64,000 bases of DNA, taken from contig NZ_CP157350.1 in the NCBI RefSeq assembly GCF_051045985.1, forward strand, positions 248,001 through 312,000, read 5' to 3'. The position numbers were made by a program, and so were the translations under genes. Source of the DNA: Scardovia wiggsiae. Lineage in GTDB: Bacteria > Actinomycetota > Actinomycetes > Actinomycetales > Bifidobacteriaceae. The notes under the pieces are model-generated. The model was not told the DNA's origin. It searched no databases and was given only the letters and a program-made list of their open reading frames with translations. Numbering within the stretch: position 1 is the stretch's first letter; each line of letters starts with the position of its first letter. Positions 50,759 through 59,506 of this stretch are shown here, piece by piece.

Positions 50759-51820
50759 ATGGCTTCTCCAACAAACCTCCAGGGGACAGATCCGCAGGGA
50801 GCTGATAATACCGGTACAGGCAACGGATCCGGGAGTTCGCAGAGCGGATCGAAGGATCAGCAGGCTGCAGGAGGTATCTCGACTGCTGAACCGGTACGTG
50901 TTGATAACCGTGTGCGCAATTCGATAATTGCTCTTGTTGTTGTTGCGCTGCTGGCCGTGGGAGCGTTTTTTGTTTTCAGGGCTTTCAGCTCAAGCAGGCC
51001 GTCAGCCCCCAAGGGTTCAAAAGACAACCCGGTAGTGATAGGGGTTGTAGGCGCGAATGACCCTCAGTGGAAAGTATTCCAGGAAGAGGCGCAGAAACAG
51101 GGTATCTACGTCCAGCTGAAAAATTTCACAGACTATACGTCTGAGAACCCTGCCTTGGCGCAGGGCAGCCTTGATCTTAACGAATTCCAGCATATCCTGT
51201 ATCTGGCCAACTATAATGTCAAGAATAACCAGGACCTGCAGCCGATCGGAGGGGTAGCTGTATACCCTCTCGGCCTGTACTCTTCACGGTATAAAAATGT
51301 CGGCAGTATCCCGCAGGGGTCAACTGTGGCCATCCCTAATGATGAAACGAACCAGGCCCGCGCTATCGGTGTCCTTGAAGGCGCCGGGCTTATCAAGCTG
51401 AAAGGCAGATGGACCGCCTTCACAACGCCTAACGATATTGATGCTTCTGCTTCCAAAGTTACCGTTAAAGCTGTAGAGGCGGCAAAAGTAGCAAATGCAT
51501 TGGGTGACCCGAGTGTCAGTGCCGGAGTGGTCAACAATGATTATGTCAAAGATGCAGGGCTGAGCCCTCAGGATGCGATTTATCATGACAGCGCCTCATC
51601 GGAATCAGCGAAGCCGTACATCAATGTCTGGGTCTCGCGCAAGGCGGATGCCAACAATGCTGTTTACCGGAAACTGGTAGAAATATTCCATAATGATGCA
51701 GTCACCAAGGCCCTTAAGGACCATTTCGGCGGGCAGGCAGTGCTCAATAATGATTCCCCCGAATCCCTCCAGAAGATACTCAGGGAAGTCCAGAAACAGG
51801 AAACCGGCTCTGCGAAGTAG
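50759..51820 (+). CDS. metQ: Methionine ABC transporter substrate-binding protein, membrane-anchored
   Basis: 353 residues. Matches MetQ (NlpA family): VVIGVVGANDPQWKVFQEEA, then VQLKNFTDYTSENPALAQGS and DLNEFQHILYLANY, and PNDETNQARAIGVLEGAGLI. Instead of a signal peptide with lipobox it has a cytoplasmic Gln/Gly-rich tail of ~50 residues and one uncleaved helix (about 54-76), so it is anchored by a transmembrane segment. ATG 50759 has AAGGTGAGG upstream. First gene of the uptake operon 50759-53895; D- and L-methionine are the expected ligands by family. Confidence 0.9.
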   Translation: MASPTNLQGTDPQGADNTGTGNGSGSSQSGSKDQQAAGGISTAEPVRVDNRVRNSIIALVVVALLAVGAFFVFRAFSSSRPSAPKGSKDNPVVIGVVGANDPQWKVFQEEAQKQGIYVQLKNFTDYTSENPALAQGSLDLNEFQHILYLANYNVKNNQDLQPIGGVAVYPLGLYSSRYKNVGSIPQGSTVAIPNDETNQARAIGVLEGAGLIKLKGRWTAFTTPNDIDASASKVTVKAVEAAKVANALGDPSVSAGVVNNDYVKDAGLSPQDAIYHDSASSESAKPYINVWVSRKADANNAVYRKLVEIFHNDAVTKALKDHFGGQAVLNNDSPESLQKILREVQKQETGSAK

Positions 51821-51946
51821 GCGCAGGAACAGTACCCGTAAACACCCGGAAGCATGGGGCATTAAGGGGTATCAGATAGCGCCTGAATATATCCCTATGC
51901 AGTGGATACGCTTAGCAGAAACATATACAGGATGGAGGTAAATACA

Positions 51947-53152
51947 ATGGCCCAGGACGCCGACAGCATTATCACTTTTGACCACGTCACCAAACAGTTC
52001 CCGCCGGCAAAGCCTCACGGTGCACCCCGGGTGGCGGTAGATGATGTGTCATTCAGTGTCAAAAGAGGTGAGATCTTCGGCGTCATAGGCTATTCAGGTG
52101 CGGGGAAATCTACTCTGGTAAGGCTTATCAATGAGCTTGAAAGGCCTACTGGGGGCACGGTAACTGTGCTGGGACAGGATGTCACGAAACTTTCTGAATC
52201 TAAAATGCGGCCTATACGGCAGAAAATCGGTATGGTTTTCCAGCAGTTCAACCTTTTTGCCTCCAAAACTGTTGCGGGTAATATTGAATACCCGCTCAAG
52301 CAGGACCGGTGGCGTGAAGACTACCGGAAGGCGCGGATCAAGGAGCTGCTTGAATTCGTAGGGCTTTCACAGTATGCGCATGCATATCCCGCCCAGCTCT
52401 CAGGAGGCCAGAAGCAGCGTGTGGGCATAGCCCGTGCGCTTGCCACACGTCCGGACATCCTGCTCGCTGATGAGGCTACAAGTGCGCTTGACCCGCAGAC
52501 GACTTCCGAAGTGCTGGAACTCCTGAAGCGCACGAATGCCCGGTTCGGCGTCACTATTGTACTTATTACCCATCAGATGGATGTTATTACGCGCATTGCT
52601 GACAGGGTCCTGGTCATGAGCGGGGGCGCAGCGGTCGAATCCGGAGACCTGTACCGGGTATTTGCCCAGCCGCAGCAGGATATTACCCGCGAGTTTGTTT
52701 CCACCGCAATCAACACTATCCCGTCCAAGGCGGATGTAGAGCGGCTTCGGGCAATGAACCAGGGCCGGCTGGTGACAGTCATCATGCGTGAGCCTGCCCC
52801 GGAGTTCGATATTACCCCTTCAGGCCAGCGCATTTCAGCAATGCTGACTCACAGGAATATCACCAATTCCATACTTATGGGCAGTGTCCAGGAAGTGGCG
52901 GGCAGGGGGCTGGGTGCCTTTACCTATGAATTTTATGGTGCAGACGGCAATCTTGATACCTATATCAAGCAGCTGCGCATGGCAAACGGCATCGTAGATT
53001 TTGGCACTGCCCAGGACCCCGTTGATTATGCGGAAGCAGTACGGACATATTATGGCTATGAGGCTAAGCGCCTTGAAAAGGCCAGGAGCGAAGGCTGGAA
53101 CATAGATTACGATAAATATACTGCTGCCGGTTCAGGCTCAGGCAGTTTTTAA
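51947..53152 (+). CDS. metN: Methionine ABC transporter ATP-binding protein with NIL domain
   Basis: 401 residues from ATG 51947 (GGAGGT 7 bases upstream; the frame opens at 51902). Walker A GYSGAGKST, Q-loop FQQFNLF, signature LSGGQKQRVGIARAL, Walker B ILLADEATSALD, and H-loop VLITHQMD are all present. The C-terminal ~120 residues are the methionine-binding NIL domain (RLVTVIMREPAPEFD to ANGIVDFGTA), which in MetN lowers transport when methionine is plentiful, and a further ~40-residue extension follows. Drives import with MetQ and MetI. Confidence 0.95.
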   Translation: MAQDADSIITFDHVTKQFPPAKPHGAPRVAVDDVSFSVKRGEIFGVIGYSGAGKSTLVRLINELERPTGGTVTVLGQDVTKLSESKMRPIRQKIGMVFQQFNLFASKTVAGNIEYPLKQDRWREDYRKARIKELLEFVGLSQYAHAYPAQLSGGQKQRVGIARALATRPDILLADEATSALDPQTTSEVLELLKRTNARFGVTIVLITHQMDVITRIADRVLVMSGGAAVESGDLYRVFAQPQQDITREFVSTAINTIPSKADVERLRAMNQGRLVTVIMREPAPEFDITPSGQRISAMLTHRNITNSILMGSVQEVAGRGLGAFTYEFYGADGNLDTYIKQLRMANGIVDFGTAQDPVDYAEAVRTYYGYEAKRLEKARSEGWNIDYDKYTAAGSGSGSF

Positions 53153-53166
53153 GGCAGGGGCAGATA

Positions 53167-53895
53167 ATGGATATCCACATATCAGCAGGCAGCACAGTGA
53201 TTGCTGCAAATACAACGAACTTTGGCGACCTTCAGGGATACATACAGGACGGGACCCTGCTGAAGGCGTTTGGCGAGACTATGGGGATAGTAAGCGTCAC
53301 CCTTATAATCGGCGGGCTGCTCGGTCTGGTCCTTGGCGTGGTCCTGTGGGGGACGCGGCCGGGGAGCCTGTTTGAGAATACCGTTGTTTACAGGGTGCTT
53401 GATATCATCATCAATGTTATCCGCCCGATCCCGTTTATCATATTCCTTGCGGCGATACAGCCGATTTCCATCCAGCTTATAGGGACATCCATCGGCAATA
53501 CTGCCGCCACTTTCCCCATGGTCATCATGTGTACGCTGGCGTCGTCCAGGCTTGTGGAACAAAGCCTTGTCTCAACGGACCCCGGTGTGGTGGAAGCTGC
53601 CCGTTCCATGGGGGTATCAAGGATGGGGATCATCAGGACTGTCCTGGTGCCGGAATCCCTTGCTCCCCTGATCCTCGCCTATGCGTTCCTTTTCGTTTCT
53701 GTACTTGATATGTCGGCCCTGGCCGGATATATCGGCGGCGGCGGCATCGGTAATTTTGCTATCGCTTTCGGGTATCAGAAATTCAACCCGTATGTCACGT
53801 GGATATGTGTGATCATTATGGTTGTCCTGGTGCAGATAGTCCAGCTGATAGCCAATGCCATAGCCAAGCGGCTGCTGCGCAGGCAGGGGATATGA
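53167..53895 (+). CDS. metI: Methionine ABC transporter permease
   Basis: 242 residues, five predicted helices, MetI type. NVIRPIPFIIFLAAIQPIS, then AATFPMVIMCTLASSRLVEQ and VSRMGIIRTVLVPESLAPLI, which is the EAA loop that contacts the ATPase (EAARSMGVSRMGI). ATG 53167 is preceded by GGCAGGGGCAG, 14 bases after metN. The periplasm-side start (NTTNFGDLQGYIQDGTLLKA) precedes the first helix. Closes the importer. Confidence 0.94.
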   Translation: MDIHISAGSTVIAANTTNFGDLQGYIQDGTLLKAFGETMGIVSVTLIIGGLLGLVLGVVLWGTRPGSLFENTVVYRVLDIIINVIRPIPFIIFLAAIQPISIQLIGTSIGNTAATFPMVIMCTLASSRLVEQSLVSTDPGVVEAARSMGVSRMGIIRTVLVPESLAPLILAYAFLFVSVLDMSALAGYIGGGGIGNFAIAFGYQKFNPYVTWICVIIMVVLVQIVQLIANAIAKRLLRRQGI

Positions 53896-53899
53896 TCTT

Positions 53900-55114
53900 A
53901 TGGACGGTGAAGCATCCAGAGGATTTATAAAAGATGACGGGACTGCTGACCTTACGTCAATACGCCATTATCTTCATGAGAACCCTGAACTATCATTCCA
54001 CGAATACAGGACCACGCAGTTCCTGCGTTCTTTGCTGGCACAATGGGGTATAAGGCTTGCTGACACGGGCCTCAGGACCGGGCTTGCCGGGGTGATCTGC
54101 GGAACCCAGGAAGGCAATGCGGATGCTGGGGATCCCTGTGTCGCACTGCGTGCTGATATTGATGCCCTCCCTGTTACGGAAGAGGTTTCCCCCGGTTATG
54201 CATCGCACAATAAAGGGGTGATGCACGCCTGCGGGCATGATATCCATATGGCGGCCCTGCTGGGTGCCGCATATTACCTGTCGCACCACACAGACACGTT
54301 TGCGGGGCGGATCATAATCCTTTTCCAGCCTGCTGAAGAGCTTGGCGAGGGCTCTGATGCTGTGATTGCATCAGGGGCTGTTGATGATGCCGATGCAATA
54401 ATCGGGATCCATAATAACCCTGATATGAAGCCGGGGGAGATAGCGGTCGGCAGTGAGCCTATCATGGCAGGATGCTTAAGGTTCCGCGTATCGCTCCATG
54501 CGCAGGGTTCGCATGGTGCCCGCCCGGATACCGGCACCGGGCCGATTGAGGCAATGGCGGCTATGGTCCAGTCCCTGCAGACAGTTGTGAGCCGCAATAT
54601 CGACCCCTTCCATCCGGCCGTTGTTTCTGTTACCAGCGTGCATGCCGGGAACGTCTGGAATGTAGTGCCTCCGGAAGCGTATTTCATAGGGACGGTAAGG
54701 ACATTCTACAGTGCCGATGAGGAGCTGGCAATAAAGAGGTTTAATTCCATAGTACAGAATACTGCGGCTGCTTATTCCATAAGCGCTGATGTGGAATGGG
54801 AACACCTCTCGGAGCCGCTGGTTGGTGACAAGGGGCTGTCTGATGCAGTCGCCAGGGATGTGCCGCGGTATGCGAAGCTTGTCCCTGTAGTGCCGTCTAT
54901 GGTCGGGGAGGATTTTGCCCGGTACGGTACTAAAGCCCCTATGGTTTTTGCTTTTATAGGGTCGAATGGTGAAAAGGGGCATTACCCGTGGCACAGCCCC
55001 AGGTTTACAGCGCTTGACAGCTGTCTGGATACTGCTGCGCAGTTTTATGTGAACTCAGCACAATGCGTGCTTAAGGAGCTTGGCGCGCATAATCGTTTAT
55101 CCCCCATGGCATAA
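53900..55114 (+). CDS. M20D-family amidohydrolase/peptidase
   Basis: 404 residues. Metal-binding motifs of the M20 family: MHACGHDIHMAALLGAA (His and Asp), QPAEELGEGSDAVIASGAVD (the two Glu), NPDMKPGE, VGEDFARYGTKAP, and HSPRFTALDS (last His). The middle part (about 180-300) is the dimerisation lid domain (GSHGARPDTGTGPIEAMAAM). Aminoacylase/hippurate hydrolase-like, removing N-acyl or amide groups, possibly from N-acyl methionine or peptides given its place in the metQNI operon, 4 bases after metI. Substrate not proven. Confidence 0.9.
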   Translation: MDGEASRGFIKDDGTADLTSIRHYLHENPELSFHEYRTTQFLRSLLAQWGIRLADTGLRTGLAGVICGTQEGNADAGDPCVALRADIDALPVTEEVSPGYASHNKGVMHACGHDIHMAALLGAAYYLSHHTDTFAGRIIILFQPAEELGEGSDAVIASGAVDDADAIIGIHNNPDMKPGEIAVGSEPIMAGCLRFRVSLHAQGSHGARPDTGTGPIEAMAAMVQSLQTVVSRNIDPFHPAVVSVTSVHAGNVWNVVPPEAYFIGTVRTFYSADEELAIKRFNSIVQNTAAAYSISADVEWEHLSEPLVGDKGLSDAVARDVPRYAKLVPVVPSMVGEDFARYGTKAPMVFAFIGSNGEKGHYPWHSPRFTALDSCLDTAAQFYVNSAQCVLKELGAHNRLSPMA

Positions 55115-55165
55115 TTAATGAGACTTTTATTAAGGTAATAAACGCGAAAATATGAAGGTATAAAG

Positions 55166-55729
55166 ATGGCACAAACATCAAACGATATCAAGAACGGATC
55201 TGTACTTAACCTTGAAGGGAAACTCTGGAAAGTAATCAAATTCCAGCATGTGAAGCCAGGCAAGGGCCCTGCTTTTGTCCGCACGACGATCCAGGAAGTC
55301 CTGAGCGGCAAGATCGTAGATAAAACATTCAATGCAGGTGTCAAGCTTGATTTTGAGACTGTAGATAACCGGACACTGCAGTACTCATACCGTGACGGTG
55401 ACAATTTTGTTTTCATGGATATGCAGACTTACGACCAGGTATTCATCCCTGAATCGCTGGTCGGCGAACAGGAGAAATTCCTTCTTGAAGGCACAGACTG
55501 CATCGTTTCGTTCCATGACGGGAACCCCCTGTCGGTTGAACTGCCTGCTTCTGTTATCCTGACTGTGTCCCACACGGAGCCGGGCCTCCAGGGGAACCGT
55601 TCCAGTGCCGGCACCAAGCCTGCGACCGTTGAGACCGGGGCAGAGGTACAGGTTCCGCTGTTCATCTCTGAAGGTGAAAAGGTCAAGATCGATACGCGCG
55701 ACGGTTCTTATCTGGGCCGTGAAAACTAG
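55166..55729 (+). CDS. efp: Elongation factor P
   Basis: Rescues ribosomes stalled on polyproline. KOW-like domain I (NGSVLNLEGKLWKVIKFQHV), the loop KPGKGPAFVRTT with Lys at the tip that is modified or used bare in some bacteria, then two OB domains with DMQTYDQVFIPE and GNRSSAGTKPATVETGAEVQ and the C-terminal DTRDGSYLGRE. 187 residues, normal. ATG 55166 has GAAGGTATAAAG upstream. Immediately upstream of nusB. Confidence 0.97.
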   Translation: MAQTSNDIKNGSVLNLEGKLWKVIKFQHVKPGKGPAFVRTTIQEVLSGKIVDKTFNAGVKLDFETVDNRTLQYSYRDGDNFVFMDMQTYDQVFIPESLVGEQEKFLLEGTDCIVSFHDGNPLSVELPASVILTVSHTEPGLQGNRSSAGTKPATVETGAEVQVPLFISEGEKVKIDTRDGSYLGREN

Positions 55730-55743
55730 TACCAGAGCTGAGC

Positions 55744-56376
55744 ATGGCACGATCAACCGCGCGCAAACGTGCGCTTAACACGCTGTATGAGGCTGATGAG
55801 AAGGGGCAGGAAATAATGCCCCTCCTTGAGGAGCGCCTGGTTTTCCCCGGTGCGCAGACCCCGCTTCCTGAATATGCCCAGGAGCTGGTGAGGGGGGTCG
55901 CTTCGCATCGCCGGACGATAGATAAGGCTATCGGCGAGCATTCCACAGGATGGGATGTGAAACGTATGCATGCCCTTGACCGCAATATAGCGCGTATAGC
56001 GGTATGGGAGATCGTCTATAACGATGACGTGCCTGCAAAGGTCGCTATCGATGAGGCCCTTAGCCTGGCGAAATCGTATTCGGATGACGAAGCCCCGAAC
56101 TTCCTGCACGGGCTCCTCAGCGCTATAGAGAAGGATGCGGATGCTGTCCGCCAGGAAGAAGCTGAATGGCAGGCGCATCGTGCGCAGCTTGCCGCAGAGA
56201 AGCCTGGCGGTGCCGGCGAATCTGATATGGATCCTGGATCTGACAGGGCTGCCGGACCGGACAGCGAAGATAACGGCAATAACGTTTCGTATGAGCCTGC
56301 CGATAAAAGCCATCCCGAAGCTGATGCTGCAGAACGGGGGAAGGCGGTGGCATTTGAGGATAAGATAATAAAATAA
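55744..56376 (+). CDS. nusB: Transcription antitermination factor NusB
   Basis: Binds boxA RNA and S10 in rRNA antitermination. RSTARKRALNTLYEADEKGQ starts the all-alpha fold, RIAVWEIVYNDDVPAKVAID and DEALSLAKSYSDDEAPNFLH are the conserved core. The C-terminal ~60 residues after AQLAAEKPGG are an acidic low-complexity tail, longer than in most NusB. Starts 14 bases after efp. In Bifidobacterium, as I recall, carA, carB and pyrF follow; here only the pyrF-like gene does. Confidence 0.95.
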   Translation: MARSTARKRALNTLYEADEKGQEIMPLLEERLVFPGAQTPLPEYAQELVRGVASHRRTIDKAIGEHSTGWDVKRMHALDRNIARIAVWEIVYNDDVPAKVAIDEALSLAKSYSDDEAPNFLHGLLSAIEKDADAVRQEEAEWQAHRAQLAAEKPGGAGESDMDPGSDRAAGPDSEDNGNNVSYEPADKSHPEADAAERGKAVAFEDKIIK

Positions 56377-56423
56377 ATGACGCATATGATGTGTTTAGCG
56401 CTTAAGGCAAGTACAATATAAGT

Positions 56424-57425
56424 ATGACTGATTCCCCTGAAACTGCGTTGAGCGGAGCAGGCTCCTCCGCGGGCCCTTCTGTGGATCCGATCCGGTATGA
56501 ATTCGGCCTGAGGCTAAGCGACTCCATGAAGGAGTACGGCCCCCTGTGTGTCGGTATTGACCCGCACCGTAAAAACCTTATTGACTGGGGCTACTCTGTA
56601 GACCCGCAGGGCGCGGAGCTGTTCGCTATGCGGATGCTCCAGGCTGCTGAAGGCCGGTGTGCTGCAGTCAAGTTCATGATGCCGATGTTTGAGCGCTACG
56701 GTTCGAAAGGCATAGCAGCGCTGGAACGCGCACTGTATGCTGCCCGGCAGCTTGGGATGATCACTATAGTTGACTGTATGCGCGGGGGGCTCCCTACAAC
56801 ATTGTCATCTATCGCTGATGCCTATCTTAAATCAGACGGGCCTTTATACACTGATGCGATCACGCTTATCCCTTATTACGGGTTCCATTCGCTCAACGGA
56901 CTGATTGAGGATGCCCTGAGCCAGGGGCATGGGGTGTTTATCGCATCGCTGACCTCAAACCCTGAAGCGGCAAACCTCCAGACATCTATCCGCCAGCGCG
57001 GGGAATATGAAGGCAGGACAGTTGCCTATGGGATCGCGCGCGGCGCGCAGAATTACAATGACGGCTATCCCGGCATGGGGTCTGTGGGCCTTGTTATCGG
57101 GGCGACCATAGGGCATCAGATGGATCTTAACGGCATGAACCCTGCTGAATTTACCGGGCCAATCCTGTCTCCCGGATACGGCTGGCAGGGGGCAAAAGGC
57201 AAAGACCTTGAAGTGGTTTTTGCCGGGACGTATCATAATGTCCTTGTTACGGCTGCGCGCGCGATCGCTGCGTACGGGCCCGATATCAGTTCCCTGCGGA
57301 AAAAGATAGACGAATATAAAACCGATATACAGCAGTCTTTTGATGATATGGACAGGCGCATGGCAAATGGCGAAACCGCTGAGCAGATTGCCCACGGCAT
57401 ACGGGAAGGGCAGGACGCTGACTGA
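56424..57425 (+). CDS. pyrF: Orotidine-5'-phosphate decarboxylase-like protein lacking catalytic residues
   Basis: 333 residues, type II (actinobacterial) OMP decarboxylase layout: VGIDPHRKNLIDWG, AAVKFMMPMFERYGSKG, ITLIPYYGFHSL, IASLTSNPEA, VGLVIGATIG and GPILSPGYGWQG all align in order. But the catalytic stretch DxKxxD (usually DAKRGDI) reads VDCMRGGLPTT: Asp117 is kept, the Lys is Met119, and the second Asp is Gly122. The usual Arg of the SRxVL phosphate loop is YHNVL here. Such a protein should not decarboxylate OMP. It lies 48 bases after nusB with a weak ribosome binding site and overlaps gmk by one base (TGATG). It is an intact frame, not a frameshifted gene, so it may have a new role. 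Confidence 0.75.
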   Translation: MTDSPETALSGAGSSAGPSVDPIRYEFGLRLSDSMKEYGPLCVGIDPHRKNLIDWGYSVDPQGAELFAMRMLQAAEGRCAAVKFMMPMFERYGSKGIAALERALYAARQLGMITIVDCMRGGLPTTLSSIADAYLKSDGPLYTDAITLIPYYGFHSLNGLIEDALSQGHGVFIASLTSNPEAANLQTSIRQRGEYEGRTVAYGIARGAQNYNDGYPGMGSVGLVIGATIGHQMDLNGMNPAEFTGPILSPGYGWQGAKGKDLEVVFAGTYHNVLVTAARAIAAYGPDISSLRKKIDEYKTDIQQSFDDMDRRMANGETAEQIAHGIREGQDAD

Positions 57426-58051
57426 TGCCGGATAAGACTCCTGATATAACCGCATATAAACGCCGGCTTGTTGTATTGGCCGGGCCTACTGCTGTGGGCA
57501 AAGGGACGATAGAAAAAGCGGTCCGGGCGGAACATCCTGAACTGTGGATATCTGTTTCCGCGACTACCCGCCGGCCGCGCCCCGGCGAAAAAGACGGTGT
57601 AGATTATTATTTCACAACTGCTGAAGAATTTGAACGGATGGATGCCCGCGGTGAGCTTCTGGAATCGGCCGTGGTGCACGGCACAGACCATTACGGCACG
57701 CCGCTGAAGCCTGTGCTTGAGCATCTTAAGGCCAATATCCCCTCAATGCTGGAAATAGATGTACAGGGGGTGCACCGTGTGCGGGCGCGCGCACAGGAGC
57801 TGGGCCTGGATCCGGTTTATGTTTTTGTTGCGCCTCCAAGTTTTGACGACCTGAAGCGCCGTCTGCAGTCGCGCCATACCGAGACCTCCGAGCAGCAGGC
57901 CCGCCGCCTTGATACGGCACGGCGGGAGATGGCTGAAGAGGGCGAATTTGATGTGGTTATCGTCAACGATGAAGTAGGCAAAGCTGCGTCGCAGCTATGG
58001 GAGATTATTGATCATGGCTGCCCAGCTGGGGGACGGCCCGGGGATAAGTAG
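57425..58051 (+). CDS. gmk: Guanylate kinase
   Basis: Phosphorylates GMP to GDP. P-loop AGPTAVGKGTI, then SVSATTRRPRPGEKDGVDYY, the GMP-binding segment with FERMDARGELLESAVVHGTD and YGTPLKPV, and MLEIDVQGVHRVRA. The P-loop reads PTAVGKGT rather than the usual PSGVGKGT. 208 residues, normal. ATG 57425 shares one base with the stop of the PyrF-like gene. The last 47 bases overlap the end of the convergent regulator gene. Confidence 0.95.
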   Translation: MPDKTPDITAYKRRLVVLAGPTAVGKGTIEKAVRAEHPELWISVSATTRRPRPGEKDGVDYYFTTAEEFERMDARGELLESAVVHGTDHYGTPLKPVLEHLKANIPSMLEIDVQGVHRVRARAQELGLDPVYVFVAPPSFDDLKRRLQSRHTETSEQQARRLDTARREMAEEGEFDVVIVNDEVGKAASQLWEIIDHGCPAGGRPGDK

Positions 58052-59339
58052 AACTCCTGCTGCGCGCCTCGCGGTACCGGCCTATTTTGATGGCGATCCG
58101 CAGTGCGTGCGCTTCCTTGGGGTTCGTCGGATCCCACCCTGTGAGCTCCATAGCTTTATGCAGCCGGTACCTTACAGTATTCGGATGTACGACCATATGT
58201 TCCGCGGTCTGTTCAAGCGAGCAGTTTTTCAGGAGATAGTATTCCACTGTCGGCAGTACTTCGCTGCGCTTGCCGGAATCTTCAAGGGACCTGTAGATAC
58301 TGTAAAGCTGGTCTGCTGCCGTTGCATCGCCGAAAAGCACACGGTCTGCAATGATGTCATCAGCGAAAAGCGGATGCGGCGGATCAAGTTCCATCGCGCT
58401 GGCATAGTAACCGTTATACGCTGCGCGGATGCTGTGCGACGCTCCTTCATACCCTGTGGCATACGGCCCAATGCACAGGCAGTCGTCTTCGCTGAAGAGG
58501 TTTGCGATCTTGGTGCGTATGCTATCAAAATTTTCGCTGCTGCCGGCTCCCACAAGGACCATAAAAAGGGTATTCGTATGCGTGCCCATAAGGATCTCCG
58601 CATCAAGGCCCTGTACCGCAAGGCGTGTCTGGGCCTGGAAGAATCCGGTTGTGATCTCGGAATTCTCCTGTGCCCGTGCGCTGCCAACTGCAGCGAAAAA
58701 GACAGTGGAGTCATCCCATCCGTATACGCCCATGCGGGACTGGAGGGCGAGGTCAAGCTTATTCTCCAGAAGGGAGTTGAGCACCAGGCCTTCTTCGCGC
58801 GTCATCCAGCGGCTTCGCGTTTCGGCTACCTCAGCGTATACTTCGGCTGCCGAGAAGGAAACTTCGCGCGAGTAGTACAGGGCTGCCTCGTAATAGTCGC
58901 GTTCCTTCCCTTTTGGGGCAATAATGCCGATATTCTCTGTGATTATATCAACGACAGTGCGGGTCACTTCAAGCACATTCGACAGGCTGATCGCGCGTGC
59001 TGTTTCAATAGGCGCGATGGAGAAGAGATGGTCAGCACTTACTTTTCCGCGCTTATCGATAGGCTCCGGGAGGTTGGCCCATTCCAGATAGTCTTCGATT
59101 GCGGTCACTGTAATGAGGTTGAGGAATTCCCGTTCCTGTTCGCCGAGATCCCTGTACCACTGGGCTATTTTGACAAGCTTGTTTTTGCTGAGGTTGAACA
59201 GCCGCATAGCCTGTTTTGATGTTTCGGCAGCCTTGGCGGCATCCCCGGGAACCTGAGGAATTCGGTTAGCGCGGCTGGCGCGGTCAGTGCTGCTGGTGTG
59301 TGCAGCGGTAGTATCTGCCATTGTTTGCCCTGTTCTCAT
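58005..59339 (-). CDS. PucR-type helix-turn-helix regulator, FasR/Rv2242-like
   Basis: 444 residues from ATG 59339 (GTG 59345 and ATG 59321 also possible). The N-terminal WYRDLGEQEREFLNLITVTA and DHLFSIAPIETARAISLSNV match the actinobacterial group that includes Streptomyces FasR (SCO2386) and Mycobacterium Rv2242. The C-terminal PucR helix-turn-helix is CSLEQTAEHMVVHPNTVRYR LHKAMELTG. The middle (about 200-330) is a sensor-like domain. Streptomyces FasR activates fatty-acid synthase genes, so regulation of fas is plausible, but fas lies 13 kb away. It converges with gmk and overlaps its end by 47 bases. Confidence 0.8.
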   Translation of the reverse strand: MRTGQTMADTTAAHTSSTDRASRANRIPQVPGDAAKAAETSKQAMRLFNLSKNKLVKIAQWYRDLGEQEREFLNLITVTAIEDYLEWANLPEPIDKRGKVSADHLFSIAPIETARAISLSNVLEVTRTVVDIITENIGIIAPKGKERDYYEAALYYSREVSFSAAEVYAEVAETRSRWMTREEGLVLNSLLENKLDLALQSRMGVYGWDDSTVFFAAVGSARAQENSEITTGFFQAQTRLAVQGLDAEILMGTHTNTLFMVLVGAGSSENFDSIRTKIANLFSEDDCLCIGPYATGYEGASHSIRAAYNGYYASAMELDPPHPLFADDIIADRVLFGDATAADQLYSIYRSLEDSGKRSEVLPTVEYYLLKNCSLEQTAEHMVVHPNTVRYRLHKAMELTGWDPTNPKEAHALRIAIKIGRYREARSRSSTYPRAVPQLGSHDQ

Positions 59340-59423
59340 AAGCACCCCATTTTGTAGGGAATTACAATCTCGATTCCTAAGGTATCTGTATCTCTGATAT
59401 TGAACAGCTTATAAAAGGGTATG

Positions 59424-59468
59424 GAAAAACATTGAGAAGCAGGGGAATACTAGTTATCCCCCTGCTTC
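59424..59468 (-). terminator. Rho-independent terminator of gldA
   Basis: Minus strand: GAAGCAGGGG pairs with CCCCTGCTTC (ten perfect pairs, 13-base loop), followed by TCAATGTTTTT. It lies 39 bases beyond the gldA stop and before the regulator gene start. Confidence 0.82.
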
Positions 59469-59506
59469 GGTGAAGGTATAGCTTTATCTGAAAAGATCCC
59501 TGCAGA

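Noticed and set aside
58008..59219. 403-residue plus-strand frame opposite the PucR-type regulator
   Set aside because: The minus frame has the helix-turn-helix and FasR-group motifs; the plus frame starts inside the end of gmk and shows no domain.
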